In this document: piece by piece, positions 15,938 through 24,967 of the stretch
How the letters are laid out: each line of letters starts with the position of its first letter
Position numbering within the stretch: the stretch's first letter is position 1
Assembly (NCBI GenBank): GCA_027064135.1
Contig: JAMOQG010000019.1
Coordinates: 62,001-126,000, forward strand
Direction of reading: 5' to 3'
Source of the DNA: Peptostreptococcaceae bacterium
GTDB taxonomy: Bacteria; Bacillota; Clostridia; Peptostreptococcales; Acidaminobacteraceae
DNA: 64,000 bases
Translations under genes and position numbers: made by a program
Notes under the pieces: generated by a model
Told to the model about the DNA's origin: nothing
Database searches by the model: none
Seen by the model: the letters and a program-made list of their open reading frames with translations, nothing else

Positions 15938-17513
15938 AAAAATCATCCCTTTGATTTAATCTTCCAAGACATAATGAATTATAATTTATAAATTCTTCTG
16001 TTTCTTTTAAACTATTCAAATTAAAATATTTAACATTATTTGCTTTACAAATTAGGCTGAAATCGGGATTGCTTTTTAAATTAGTTGAAAAGGTTTCGTT
16101 ATATGCATTTGTTTGCAAATCTCTTACCATGCCTAATGATTGGTCATCCATAAGTATGATTTTAACGTTTAAGCCATTTTCATGTAGAGTTATTAATTCG
16201 TTCATTACCATTTGAAAACCGCCGTCACCGATTATTACGACGATCTCATTGCTGATGGAACTTGCTTGTGCTCCGATTGATGCTGGAAGACTGAAACCCA
16301 TGGTTCCGAGTCTGCCTGAAGTGAAAAATTTTCTATTTTTATACATTTTTATATTGTGTGCTGCACTTATTTGATTATTGCCAACATCGGCAATAAATAC
16401 AGCATTATCGCTTAATTTATCAGTAATATTAGCTAATTTTGAATCGATAATTTTATTTTTACCTAAATAAGTATTATTATTTTCTTTTTCAGAATTAATA
16501 ATATTTATCCACTCTTCATAAGATGGACTATATTTATAATTTGATAATTCTTTTAAAATATTCTTAGCATCTCCTATGATTGGTATATTGGAAATAAGAT
16601 TTTTACCTACTTCGGCTGGATCAATATCAATATGAATAATATTTTTTTTGTTTGTTGAAAAATTTGCAGTTGTTCTATTTGAAATACTCATTCCAATAAT
16701 TATTAAAAGATCTGATTTCTCAATTAAATTATTAGCAAATTTATGGCCGTGCGAACCTATCATACCGATATAATGCGAATCTTTTTCATAAAGAGCGCCT
16801 TTCCCTAGAAGTGTATGGACTACAGGGATTTCTGTTAATGAAATAAAGTCTTGAAGTTCTTTTTTTGCATTGCTTGATAAAATTCCGTTCCCTATACATA
16901 ATAAAGGCTTTTCTGAGTTGCATATTTTCTCATATGCTTTTTTTATTTGATTTTTATTCCCGTTAAAAGTTGGCTTATATCCTAAAATATCAATTGTTTC
17001 AGGATAATTATATTCAATAAGTTTGTTTTGAATATCTGTTGGTATATCTATTAAAACTGGACCTTTTCGACCGGTATTTGCAATGTGAAATGCTTCTTTA
17101 AAAATTTTTCCTATTTCTTTTTCATTTTTTACTAAAAAATTATATTTTGTAAAAGGCTCTGTAGCACCGATAATATCAGCTTCTTGGAAAGAGTCGTAGC
17201 CAATGATATTAGTATTAACTTGTCCGGTTATTATAACAACTGGAATTGAGTCCATGTAGGCATTTGCTATTCCAGTTATTAAATTAGTTGCTCCGGGTCC
17301 ACTTGTTGCAATGCAAACTCCAACTGTATTTGTATTTAACGCATAACCACTTGCAGCATGTATTGCGGCTTGTTCGTGACGAACTAAAATATGATTTATT
17401 TTTGAAGTTTTTAAACTTTTATAAAGTGGCAGGACGGCACCGCCGGGATATCCAAAAATTGTTTTTACATTTTCTGATTCAAGAAATTTAGTTATTGCTT
17501 TTGCTACTTTCAT
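15930..17513 (-). CDS. ilvB: acetolactate synthase large subunit, C-terminally short
   Basis: 527 aa ThDP enzyme making acetolactate or acetohydroxybutyrate, first common step of valine and isoleucine synthesis. The catalytic glutamate is in VRHEQAA, and GDGG marks the cofactor site. Two oddities: the end of the ThDP motif reads LMDDQSLGMV where anabolic enzymes have NN, and the protein stops about 30-40 residues early, with LCLGRLNQRDDFYE replacing the usual end that leads to a PMVPPG-type motif. No alternative frame restores it in the bases I read. GAGGTGA precedes the ATG. Divergent from leuA. Confidence 0.88.
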   Translation of the reverse strand: MKVAKAITKFLESENVKTIFGYPGGAVLPLYKSLKTSKINHILVRHEQAAIHAASGYALNTNTVGVCIATSGPGATNLITGIANAYMDSIPVVIITGQVNTNIIGYDSFQEADIIGATEPFTKYNFLVKNEKEIGKIFKEAFHIANTGRKGPVLIDIPTDIQNKLIEYNYPETIDILGYKPTFNGNKNQIKKAYEKICNSEKPLLCIGNGILSSNAKKELQDFISLTEIPVVHTLLGKGALYEKDSHYIGMIGSHGHKFANNLIEKSDLLIIIGMSISNRTTANFSTNKKNIIHIDIDPAEVGKNLISNIPIIGDAKNILKELSNYKYSPSYEEWINIINSEKENNNTYLGKNKIIDSKLANITDKLSDNAVFIADVGNNQISAAHNIKMYKNRKFFTSGRLGTMGFSLPASIGAQASSISNEIVVIIGDGGFQMVMNELITLHENGLNVKIILMDDQSLGMVRDLQTNAYNETFSTNLKSNPDFSLICKANNVKYFNLNSLKETEEFINYNSLCLGRLNQRDDFYE

Positions 17514-17545
17514 GTTTTCACCTCATTAATTTTATTTTATCCATA

Positions 17546-17574
17546 AGAATACAGAAAAAAGGAAGAATTGTCAA
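17546..17574 (-). promoter_or_regulatory. sigma-A promoter of ilvBN
   Basis: On the minus strand TTGACA (17574-17569), 17-nt spacer, TATTCT (17551-17546). The leader is about 25-30 nt, too short for a T-box. Confidence 0.65.
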
Positions 17575-17596
17575 CAAAAAAGAAAAAAATAAAAAC

Positions 17597-17611
17597 AGTT
17601 GACAGAAAATT
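17597..17611 (+). promoter_or_regulatory. weak candidate CodY box at the leuA promoter
   Basis: AGTTGACAGAAAATT matches the CodY consensus at 12 of 15 positions and overlaps the -35 hexamer of leuA. The right half is perfect. Confidence 0.35.
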
Positions 17612-17627
17612 CAAAAAACATTATTAT
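17599..17627 (+). promoter_or_regulatory. sigma-A promoter of the leuA T-box leader
   Basis: TTGACA (17599-17604), 17-nt spacer, TATTAT (17622-17627). Confidence 0.7.
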
Positions 17628-17644
17628 AAGATTTAATATTTATA

Positions 17645-17857
17645 TTGAAATTGATGGAGAGCATAGATTAATTTATTTGTAGAGAGTTGATGGTTGGTGA
17701 AAATCAATAATGAGTTTTTTTATTTCTCGCTCCTGAATTTGAATTTTGAAATTAGTAGAAATTCATGGGTAGTTCCCATTATAAACTTTAAGAGATCAAA
17801 GATAACTAAGGTGGTACCGCGGATTAATATTCGTCCTTTAACAAGGACGTTTTTTGT
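17645..17857 (+). promoter_or_regulatory. T-box leader (Leu) upstream of leuA
   Basis: Antiterminator core AAGGTGGTACCGCGG at 17808-17822; terminator CGTCCTT / AAGGACG plus T run at 17832-17856. The base of stem I pairs GGAG (17655 region) with CTCC, and the triplet just before it is CTC with one G between, a leucine specifier. The GGTGAAA element of the stem I apex region is visible near 17697. Uncharged tRNA-Leu should allow leuA transcription. Confidence 0.92.
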
Positions 17858-17887
17858 TTTTTGAAAAGAATTTATAGGAGGAGAAGA

Positions 17888-19384
17888 ATGGATAGAAGAA
17901 TAAAGTTTTTTGATACAACATTAAGAGATGGTGAGCAATCCCCAGGATGTTCAATGAATTTGAAAGAAAAAGTTAAAATGGCTAAAAGGTTAGAAAAATT
18001 AAATGTCGACGTAATAGAAGCGGGGTTTGCAATTTCATCGGATGGTGATTTTGAATCTGTTAAAGCTATTGCTGAAGCTGTAGAGAAACCTGTAGTTGCT
18101 TCTCTTGCTAGAGCATTAAAGAAAGATATTGATAGAGCATATGATGCGGTAAAGAGTGCGAAACACCCTCGTATTCACACTTTTCTAGCAACTTCAGAGA
18201 TACACAGAAAATATAAATTGAAAATGACAAAGGAAGAAGTTCTTAAGAGAACATATGAAATGGTAAAGTATGCAAAAGAAAAATGTGAAGATATTGAATT
18301 TTCGGCTGAAGATGCAACAAGAACAGAAAAAGAATTTTTAGTTGAAGTTTTTAATAAAGCTATTGAAGGGGGAGCTACTGTTTTAAATATTCCAGATACA
18401 GTTGGTTATACTACACCTGATGAATTTTATGAACTTGTGGCATATGTAAAAAATAATATTATTGAAGATGTAGATATATCTGTTCACTGTCATAATGACT
18501 TAGGTTTAGCTGTTGCTAATTCTATTTCGGCAATTAAAGCCGGAGCAAATCAAGTTGAATGTACTATAAATGGAATTGGTGAAAGAGCAGGAAACGCAGC
18601 TTTAGAAGAAATTGTAATGATATTAGATACGAGAAAAGATTATTTTAATTATTCAAACCAAATTAATACAGAAGAAATAATGAGAGCATCTAAGAAACTT
18701 ATTTCGATTACTGGGATTGATGTTCAGCCTAATAAAGCGATTGTTGGTAAGAATGCTTTCGCTCATGAAGCTGGAATACATCAACATGGAGTTTTGGAAA
18801 ATAAAAGCACATATGAAATTATGACTCCTAAAAAAATTGGTTTAAAAGAGAATAAGATGGTGCTCGGAAAACATTCTGGGAAACATGCATTTGAAGAAAA
18901 AATTATTAAGTTAGGTTATAATTTAAACGATGAAGAAATTTTAAAAGCTTTTAAAATTTTTAAGGATGTTGCTGATAAGAAAAAAGAAATTTATAATTCA
19001 GATATAGAAGCAATAATAAGAGATGATATATATGAAATGGTTGATAAAGTTATATTGGAAAGATATGTTGTTAATTGCGGTAATACAATCAATCCAACTG
19101 TTACGATTAAAGTTAATTATGATAATGAGATCTTTGAGGAAGTTGCAAGTGGTGATGGTGTAATTGATGCAGCATTTAATGCAATAGAGAAGATATTTAA
19201 AATTAATTTTATTCTAAAAGATTACAAAATAAAATCTGTTTCAAAAGGTAAAGATGCGTTAGGTGAGGCAAGGGTACAAATAAACTACAATGGGAAAATT
19301 ATTAATGGTAAAGGATTATCTACAGATGTTATAGAAGCAAGTATAAAAGCTTATATAAATGCTGTGAATAAAGTTTTAGTATAA
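17888..19384 (+). CDS. leuA: 2-isopropylmalate synthase
   Basis: 498 aa. Condenses 2-oxoisovalerate with acetyl-CoA, first committed step of leucine synthesis. FFDTTLRDGEQSPGCSMN, the HCHNDLGLAVANS metal-binding motif and the GNAALEE loop identify the LeuA branch. The C-terminal 130 residues form the leucine-binding regulatory domain. ATG at 17888 follows GGAGGAGAAGA; an upstream TTG at 17861 lies inside the terminator. It stands apart from leuCDB, with its own Leu T-box, so leucine can control this step separately. Confidence 0.94.
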   Translation: MDRRIKFFDTTLRDGEQSPGCSMNLKEKVKMAKRLEKLNVDVIEAGFAISSDGDFESVKAIAEAVEKPVVASLARALKKDIDRAYDAVKSAKHPRIHTFLATSEIHRKYKLKMTKEEVLKRTYEMVKYAKEKCEDIEFSAEDATRTEKEFLVEVFNKAIEGGATVLNIPDTVGYTTPDEFYELVAYVKNNIIEDVDISVHCHNDLGLAVANSISAIKAGANQVECTINGIGERAGNAALEEIVMILDTRKDYFNYSNQINTEEIMRASKKLISITGIDVQPNKAIVGKNAFAHEAGIHQHGVLENKSTYEIMTPKKIGLKENKMVLGKHSGKHAFEEKIIKLGYNLNDEEILKAFKIFKDVADKKKEIYNSDIEAIIRDDIYEMVDKVILERYVVNCGNTINPTVTIKVNYDNEIFEEVASGDGVIDAAFNAIEKIFKINFILKDYKIKSVSKGKDALGEARVQINYNGKIINGKGLSTDVIEASIKAYINAVNKVLV

Positions 19385-19455
19385 ATGACTTGAAACAGTT
19401 TGAAAATCTAAATAATGGGTATAAATATTTAATAAATGAGTGAAAGGAGAGGCTA

Positions 19456-20376
19456 ATGAAAAAAGTTGTATCCATTATATTAATAACTTTATTAATTACG
19501 AGTTTTGTAACCGGCTGTGGAAATGATGAAAAAGAAGAGGAAAACGGGAAAGTTGATATTGAAGCTAGTAGTGATGAAATAACAATGAAAGATGGAGATA
19601 ATGAGTCTGTTGTAGCAACTAATCTTAATAAAAGTGTTGATTTACCAGAAGGATATCCTGAAGATATTGTTCCAATTTATGAGGATTCATTTATACTTGC
19701 TGCTTCAAAGAACTCAGATGAATCATATATGGTTGTTGGGCTTACAAATGATGGGTCTGATAAAGTTGCAGAGTTTTATGATGATATTTTAAAAGATGCA
19801 GAGGTTATAATGAATTATTCAGACGTTGAAGGTTACAATAATATGGGAGAATATAAAGGTTATACTTATACAATACTTGCAAATGATGAAAATGATGGAG
19901 AATTAGATTATAAAACAACTATTAATATAATTTTAGTTCCTGGAAGCACTAAAACGGTTTTTCCAGCTGTTGATGAAAATAATGATGAGGAAAAATCTGA
20001 TTCTAATACAAAAACAAATAATAATAACAATTCAAGTGAGATAGTTGTTCCTGATGGAAAAGAAATACCAGCAGATTATCCAGAAGATGTATTACCTTTT
20101 GAAAATGGCGAAGAAACTGAACTTGCTAGGGTAATGGATCAAAATGGGCAGAAAATGCTTGGATATATGTCTACAAGTGAAATTGAAGATGTGCATTATT
20201 ACTATGAAAATTTATTGAAAGATAGTTTAACTTATTTAGTTTTAAATGATTCTGAAAATGATAAAGAAATAGTAGCTGCTGTTGGTAATTATCAGTTTAG
20301 AATATTACTCCATAGGAATGACGAATCAACAGGTGAAGATTTAAAATTTAAAACGTTGATTCAGATTATATATTAA
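19456..20376 (+). CDS. lipoprotein with two copies of an unrecognised domain
   Basis: 306 aa. A signal peptide ends in a lipobox (SFVTGC, Cys21), so it is exported and lipid-anchored. Two related segments of about 105 residues follow: one beginning LPEGYPEDIVPI (about 69), one beginning IPADYPEDVLPF (about 202), each ending with a KTTINI / KTLIQI strand. An Asn/Ser-rich low-complexity linker separates them. AAAGGAGAGG precedes the ATG. I do not recognise the domain. It follows leuA by 71 nt with no clear terminator between, so read-through is possible. Confidence 0.6.
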   Translation: MKKVVSIILITLLITSFVTGCGNDEKEEENGKVDIEASSDEITMKDGDNESVVATNLNKSVDLPEGYPEDIVPIYEDSFILAASKNSDESYMVVGLTNDGSDKVAEFYDDILKDAEVIMNYSDVEGYNNMGEYKGYTYTILANDENDGELDYKTTINIILVPGSTKTVFPAVDENNDEEKSDSNTKTNNNNNSSEIVVPDGKEIPADYPEDVLPFENGEETELARVMDQNGQKMLGYMSTSEIEDVHYYYENLLKDSLTYLVLNDSENDKEIVAAVGNYQFRILLHRNDESTGEDLKFKTLIQIIY

Positions 20377-20417
20377 TAATATGTTTTAACATGATATCGT
20401 TTTCACATAAAAAGCAA

Positions 20418-20446
20418 TTGACTTCCCAATATATTAATTATATTAT
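20418..20446 (+). promoter_or_regulatory. sigma-A promoter of the methyltransferase gene
   Basis: TTGACT (20418-20423), 17-nt spacer, TATTAT (20441-20446). Confidence 0.65.
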
Positions 20447-20474
20447 TAAAATATAATTGGAAGGGGATACTTAG

Positions 20475-21122
20475 ATGCAGAAGTGCAAGATATGTGGCTC
20501 GGAGTGTTTGAAACATTTATATAATGAAAAAAGTAATACGAATTACTATTTTTGTGAAGTATGTGAATTTGTTTTCCAAGATGAAAATGAAATAGTTTCT
20601 TTGGAAAAAGAAAAGGAGATTTACGATTTACATAATAATAGTTTTGAATCTGAAGGTTATGTAAGTATGTTTGAAAATTTTATTGATAAAGCAATCAAGC
20701 CTTTTATTAAAAAGAAAGGTATGGCATTAGATTATGGATGTGGTCCTGGTCCTGTGTTAGCTAAAATACTTGAAAATCAAAAATGGGCTGTTAAAAAATA
20801 TGATCCGATTTATGATAATAATAATGAATATTTAAATTATAAATATGATTTAATAACATCAACTGAAGTTTTTGAACATTTTACTAATCCGCTTAAAGAA
20901 CTAGAAGAAATATCGAAACTATTAAATAAAAACGGTGTTTTGGCGATTATGACTATATTAAGACCACGAACAATGGATGAATTTAAAGAGTGGTGGTATA
21001 TTAGAGATATTACTCATATTAGTTTTTATTCACAAAAAACGTTATATTTAATGGGAAAGATTTTTGGATTAAAAATGATATATAATGATAATAAAAGATT
21101 AATTACATTTAGAAAATTATAA
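20475..21122 (+). CDS. class I SAM-dependent methyltransferase with N-terminal zinc ribbon
   Basis: 215 aa. The N-terminus has CKICGSEC and FCEVCEF, two CxxC pairs that probably bind zinc. The SAM-binding motif is ALDYGCGPGP (about residue 84), then TSTEVFEHF and a LLNKNGVLAIMT strand, as in Methyltransf_23-type enzymes. Substrate unknown. It has its own promoter and terminator, so it is a single-gene unit. Confidence 0.75.
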   Translation: MQKCKICGSECLKHLYNEKSNTNYYFCEVCEFVFQDENEIVSLEKEKEIYDLHNNSFESEGYVSMFENFIDKAIKPFIKKKGMALDYGCGPGPVLAKILENQKWAVKKYDPIYDNNNEYLNYKYDLITSTEVFEHFTNPLKELEEISKLLNKNGVLAIMTILRPRTMDEFKEWWYIRDITHISFYSQKTLYLMGKIFGLKMIYNDNKRLITFRKL

Positions 21123-21147
21123 AAGCCTCCCCCCGAGGCTTTTTTTG
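21121..21147 (+). terminator. intrinsic terminator after the methyltransferase
   Basis: AAAAGCCTC / GAGGCTTTT hairpin with a C-rich loop and T run. Confidence 0.9.
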
Positions 21148-21177
21148 TTGTTAAGGATAGTGCGTTGATGATATAAT
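21148..21177 (+). promoter_or_regulatory. probable sigma-A promoter of the sigma-54 activator gene
   Basis: TTGTTA (21148-21153), 18-nt spacer, TATAAT (21172-21177). The -35 match is modest. Confidence 0.4.
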
Positions 21178-21212
21178 TGGCATAGAAATGAGATGGTTAC
21201 GGAGGAGATGTT

Positions 21213-23075
21213 ATGCCGAAAAAATTAGGAATAATTGCAACCGATGGTGAGATGAAAAAAGCTATAGAAAAATTATATCCATACGAGACTCAAACTGGGA
21301 AGTTTATTATTGAAATTTTAGATCAAGAACAAATAGATGAGCAGGGGAAATACCTTGAGGCTAAAGGTGCTAGTGTAATTATTGGACGAAGTGGAACTTA
21401 TGATAGAAATATAGAAAATGTGTCTGTTCCTCTTTTAAGATTAAGAGTTACTGCTGCAGATATTTTTAATGCATTAATAAAAGCATCAAAAATTAAGGGA
21501 AAAATTAAGGTTATTATTTGGGAAGGCGTATTTTTTGATAGATTATGGCTCGAAATGATTTCTGGTGAAGTGGAAATTTATACTTTTAAAAATGGAGAAG
21601 ATATTGAGAATGTTTATATTGAAGCGATAAGTACTGACTCTGATTGTGTTGTAGTTGGTGGTGGTGTTATTTGTTCTCTTGCTAGAGGAGATGGTATTTC
21701 TTCCGTATTTATAAATGCATCTGATGAATCTATTATAGAAATTATTAATCATGCAGAAGAAGTTTTAGGTTATCTTAATAACGCTCAATATCAACATGAA
21801 TTATTATCTAAAATGTTAAATAATGTACAAGATGCTGTGATAGTAATTGATGAAAATGATAAAGTTCAATTATTTAATGAACGGGCTCAAAATATATTGA
21901 AAGTTGGGTCAGCACGTATTATGAATAAAAAATTATCAAATATATTGCCGGACTTTAGTTTTTTAAAAGATAATTTAATTAATGAAATTGAAGAAAAAGA
22001 AAAACTCATACGAATTAGATCTTTAGTATTAAATTATAGTACATCATTAATTTGGAAAGATAATAAAATAAAAGGAATGCTATTGATTTTTCAAGATACT
22101 ACTAGACTTCAAAGACTTGAGCAAAAAATTAGACGCGAATTGAATAAAAAGGGTTTAGTAGCACGATACAATTTTAAAGATATAATTTATGCTGATGAAT
22201 CCATGGATATAGTAATAAAAAGAGCTAAAATGATTGGGAAAAGAGATTCTTCAGTTGTAATTTACGGTGAAAGTGGTACTGGTAAAGAGTTAATGGCTCA
22301 AAGTATTCACAATATTAGTGATAGAAATCAAGCGCCTTTTGTTGCAATTAATTGTGCTGCTTTATCTGAATCGCTTTTAGAAAGTGAACTTTTCGGATAT
22401 GAAGAAGGTGCATTTACTGGAGCTAGAAAAGGTGGAAAACCTGGGTTATTCGAATTAGCTCATGGTGGAACAATTTTTTTAGATGAAATCAATTCGATTT
22501 CACTAGGATTACAAAGTAAACTTCTTAGAGTTGTTGAAGAAAAAGAAGTTATGAGATTAGGCTCAGATTATCTTATTCCACTAAACGTTAGAATTATTTG
22601 TGCTGCAAATGAAGATTTAAAAGCAATGTTACAGAAAAAAACTTTTCGTGGAGATTTATTTTATAGATTAAGTAGTTTTGAAATTATTATTCCGCCACTT
22701 AGAGAGAGGCAATCAGATATAGAACCGTTATTTATTTTTTTTCTTAAAACTTTTCAATTAGATGAAAAAATTAAATGGCCTGGTGAAAAGGATATTGAAA
22801 AACTAATGTCTCATGATTGGCTTGGAAATGTTAGAGAACTTAAAAATGTAGCAGAAAGATATATATTATTTAATGAAATTAATTTATTAAAATCGAAAGA
22901 TAATCAATCTGATAAAATATATAATGACACAATAGATTTAAAAGAAATTCATAATTTAATTGACGATCGAATAATTGCACAATTAATGAAAAGTGGTCTT
23001 TCTAAAAATGAAATTGCTAAAAAATTAGGCATTAGTAGAGCAACTTTATGGAATAAAAACAAGAAGAATGTTTAA
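21213..23075 (+). CDS. sigma-54-dependent transcriptional activator, PrpR N-terminal domain type
   Basis: 620 aa enhancer-binding protein. Residues about 5-180 look like the PrpR_N sensor domain, followed by a PAS domain (MLNNVQDAVIVIDENDKVQLFN), the AAA+ domain with Walker A GESGTGKE and the sigma-54 contact loop GAFTGA, and a Fis-type helix-turn-helix at the end (LSKNEIAKKLGISRATLWN). It lies just before an operon with a good -24/-12 promoter, so it almost certainly controls buk and the oxoacid oxidoreductase, much as BkdR does in Bacillus. The ligand is unknown; a branched-chain oxoacid or acyl derivative is plausible. Confidence 0.9.
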   Translation: MPKKLGIIATDGEMKKAIEKLYPYETQTGKFIIEILDQEQIDEQGKYLEAKGASVIIGRSGTYDRNIENVSVPLLRLRVTAADIFNALIKASKIKGKIKVIIWEGVFFDRLWLEMISGEVEIYTFKNGEDIENVYIEAISTDSDCVVVGGGVICSLARGDGISSVFINASDESIIEIINHAEEVLGYLNNAQYQHELLSKMLNNVQDAVIVIDENDKVQLFNERAQNILKVGSARIMNKKLSNILPDFSFLKDNLINEIEEKEKLIRIRSLVLNYSTSLIWKDNKIKGMLLIFQDTTRLQRLEQKIRRELNKKGLVARYNFKDIIYADESMDIVIKRAKMIGKRDSSVVIYGESGTGKELMAQSIHNISDRNQAPFVAINCAALSESLLESELFGYEEGAFTGARKGGKPGLFELAHGGTIFLDEINSISLGLQSKLLRVVEEKEVMRLGSDYLIPLNVRIICAANEDLKAMLQKKTFRGDLFYRLSSFEIIIPPLRERQSDIEPLFIFFLKTFQLDEKIKWPGEKDIEKLMSHDWLGNVRELKNVAERYILFNEINLLKSKDNQSDKIYNDTIDLKEIHNLIDDRIIAQLMKSGLSKNEIAKKLGISRATLWNKNKKNV

Positions 23076-23077
23076 TT

Positions 23078-23096
23078 TTTGAAACATCATGTCAAA
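23078..23096 (+). promoter_or_regulatory. candidate activator binding site upstream of the sigma-54 promoter
   Basis: TTTGAAACATCATGTCAAA is an imperfect palindrome with a perfect ACAT-C-ATGT core. Its centre is about 104 nt before the predicted start, a usual enhancer distance. No second copy was found. Confidence 0.3.
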
Positions 23097-23138
23097 GTAA
23101 ATGAACGAATATTATAAAAATATATAAAAAATATAAAG

Positions 23139-23164
23139 AAACGGGCTTAAAGCTCGTTTTTGTT
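23139..23164 (+). terminator. intrinsic terminator of the sigma-54 activator gene
   Basis: ACGGGCTT / AAGCTCGT hairpin (one G-U pair) followed by T5. Its T run leads straight into the -24 element. Confidence 0.8.
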
Positions 23165-23181
23165 TTGGCATATAACTTGCT
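23165..23181 (+). promoter_or_regulatory. sigma-54 (-24/-12) promoter of the buk operon
   Basis: TTGGCA (23165-23170) and TTGCT (23177-23181), with exactly 10 nt between the invariant GG and GC. Start of transcription expected near 23192. Confidence 0.85.
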
Positions 23182-23212
23182 ATATAAAAAGTTAGAATAT
23201 AAGGAGGCAACA

Positions 23213-23866
23213 ATGAAAAAAGGAGATTTTATTTGGGGTGGGCTGTTTTTAGCTTTTTGCATTATTTTAGTTATACCAAGCACACGAGAGGCTTTTATAA
23301 CTTTTACAAGTGATCATAAGTTAATTGGTGGATTTTTGAAGTTCTCGATTTTAGCGTCTATGGGTGAATTATTAGCTCGACGAGTAGGAAATGGAGAATG
23401 GTCTTTTCCAAGTTATTTTATTACACGTGGAGTAGTTTGGGGTACGCTTGGTGTAGTAATTACTATAATATTTACTATTTTTGCTACTGGTGTTATGAAA
23501 GCTCAAGCTATTCATATATTACCTTTTGATGGTGTTGCAGTTGGATTTGCGTTCTTTACAGCTACATTAATGAATGCTACTTTTGCACCAACATTTATGT
23601 ATACACATCGTATTTCAGATACTTATTTAGATATGAAGTCTGAAGGAGTTAAAGATATTACACTTACAAAAGTTGTTAAACGTATCGATACAGCAGGGTT
23701 TGTTACATTTGTTGTTATGAAAACGATTCCATTTTTCTGGATTCCAGCTCATACATTAACATTTTTATTGCCTAGTGAGTATCGTGTTCTTGTGGCTGCA
23801 ATGTTATCTATTGCACTTGGCTTAATTTTAACAATTTCAAAGAAAAAACAGTCGAAAGTTGCTTGA
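23213..23866 (+). CDS. polytopic membrane protein of the butyrate kinase operon
   Basis: 217 aa with about five hydrophobic segments (near residues 9-25, 40-56, 77-100, 112-132, 165-205). AAGGAGG precedes the ATG at 23213; an in-frame TTG at 23165 lies within the promoter. First gene of the sigma-54 operon. No known transporter motif seen; the segment NATFAPTFMYTHR looks conserved. Its position suggests transport of a substrate or product of the pathway, but that is a guess. Confidence 0.6.
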   Translation: MKKGDFIWGGLFLAFCIILVIPSTREAFITFTSDHKLIGGFLKFSILASMGELLARRVGNGEWSFPSYFITRGVVWGTLGVVITIIFTIFATGVMKAQAIHILPFDGVAVGFAFFTATLMNATFAPTFMYTHRISDTYLDMKSEGVKDITLTKVVKRIDTAGFVTFVVMKTIPFFWIPAHTLTFLLPSEYRVLVAAMLSIALGLILTISKKKQSKVA

Positions 23867-23880
23867 TTAGGAGGGGTTAT

Positions 23881-24951
23881 ATGAAAAGAATATTAGCTAT
23901 TAATCCAGGATCTACTTCTACAAAAGTAGCTCTATATGCAGATAAACACGTGATGATTGAAGAAACATTAGATCATCCCGTAAGTGAAATTCAAAAATTT
24001 GAACGTGTGCAAGATCAATTTGAATTCAGAAAGAATGTAATTACTAATTTATTAATAGAAAATGGAATATCGTTTGAATCTTTAGATGCTGTAGTTGGTA
24101 GAGGTGGTTTATTACCACCGGTTAAATCAGGCGCTTACAAAGTAAATGATGTAATGGTGGATAGATTAAAAAACAATCCTGTAGTAGAGCATGCTTCTAA
24201 TCTTGGAGCTCTTATTGCATATGAGATTGCTGAAGAAGTGGGTATTCCTGCATATATTTATGATTCGGTTGCTGTTGATGAATTAATAGATATTGCTAGA
24301 ATATCAGGTATGCCTGAAATTTCTAGAGCAAGTCTTTTACATGCACTTAACGCAAGAGCTATGGCATATAAAGTTGCTGAGAAATATGGTAAAAAATATA
24401 ATGAAATGAATATGATAGTTGCTCACCTAGGTGGAGGAATTACGGTTAGCGCTCATCAAAAAGGTCGAATGATTGATTTAAATTCGGATGACGAAGGTCC
24501 TTTTTCGCCAGAACGTTCTGGTAGAGTTCCTTGTAATAAATTAATAGATCTTTGTTTTAGTGGAAAATATGATAAAAAAGCTATGAAAAAAATGCTTCGT
24601 GGTAAAGGTGGGCTTTCAGCTTATCTTGGAACCGTTGATGTTCGAGAAGTTGAAAAAATGATTAAAGATGGTGACAAAGAAGCTTTATTAGTTCATGAAG
24701 CTATGGCTTATCAAGTTGCAAAAGCAATTGGAGAACTTGCTACAGTTTTAAAAGGTGATATTGATGTTATCGTTTTAACAGGTGGTATTTCATATTCGAA
24801 AATGATTACTAATTGGATTTCTGAACGTGTATCATTTATGGCACCTGTTGAAGTTATGGCAGGAGAAAATGAATTAGAATCGTTAGTATTTGGAACTTTA
24901 AGAGTTTTAAACGGCGAAGAAGAAGCTAGAATATACTCGGAAGAAAACTAA
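23881..24951 (+). CDS. buk: butyrate kinase (branched-chain acyl kinase)
   Basis: 356 aa acetokinase-family enzyme, converting butyryl- or branched acyl-phosphate plus ADP to the free acid and ATP. RILAINPGSTSTKVALY is the N-terminal phosphate-binding signature; VAHLGGGITVSAH and LTGGISYS are further ASKHA motifs. AGGAGGGG precedes ATG 23881. No phosphotransacylase (ptb) is beside it, although buk usually follows ptb. Next to an oxoacid:ferredoxin oxidoreductase it probably makes ATP from isobutyryl-, isovaleryl- or 2-methylbutyryl-phosphate. Confidence 0.93.
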   Translation: MKRILAINPGSTSTKVALYADKHVMIEETLDHPVSEIQKFERVQDQFEFRKNVITNLLIENGISFESLDAVVGRGGLLPPVKSGAYKVNDVMVDRLKNNPVVEHASNLGALIAYEIAEEVGIPAYIYDSVAVDELIDIARISGMPEISRASLLHALNARAMAYKVAEKYGKKYNEMNMIVAHLGGGITVSAHQKGRMIDLNSDDEGPFSPERSGRVPCNKLIDLCFSGKYDKKAMKKMLRGKGGLSAYLGTVDVREVEKMIKDGDKEALLVHEAMAYQVAKAIGELATVLKGDIDVIVLTGGISYSKMITNWISERVSFMAPVEVMAGENELESLVFGTLRVLNGEEEARIYSEEN

Positions 24952-24967
24952 GAATGGAGGAAATGAT

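Noticed and set aside
17861..17887. TTG at 17861 as the leuA start
   Set aside because: It lies in the T-box terminator region, before the GGAGGAG ribosome site that serves ATG 17888.
21179..21199. TTGGCATAGAAATG as a sigma-54 promoter for the activator gene
   Set aside because: The -24-like half is there, but no TTGC at the required distance; a TATAAT lies just upstream.
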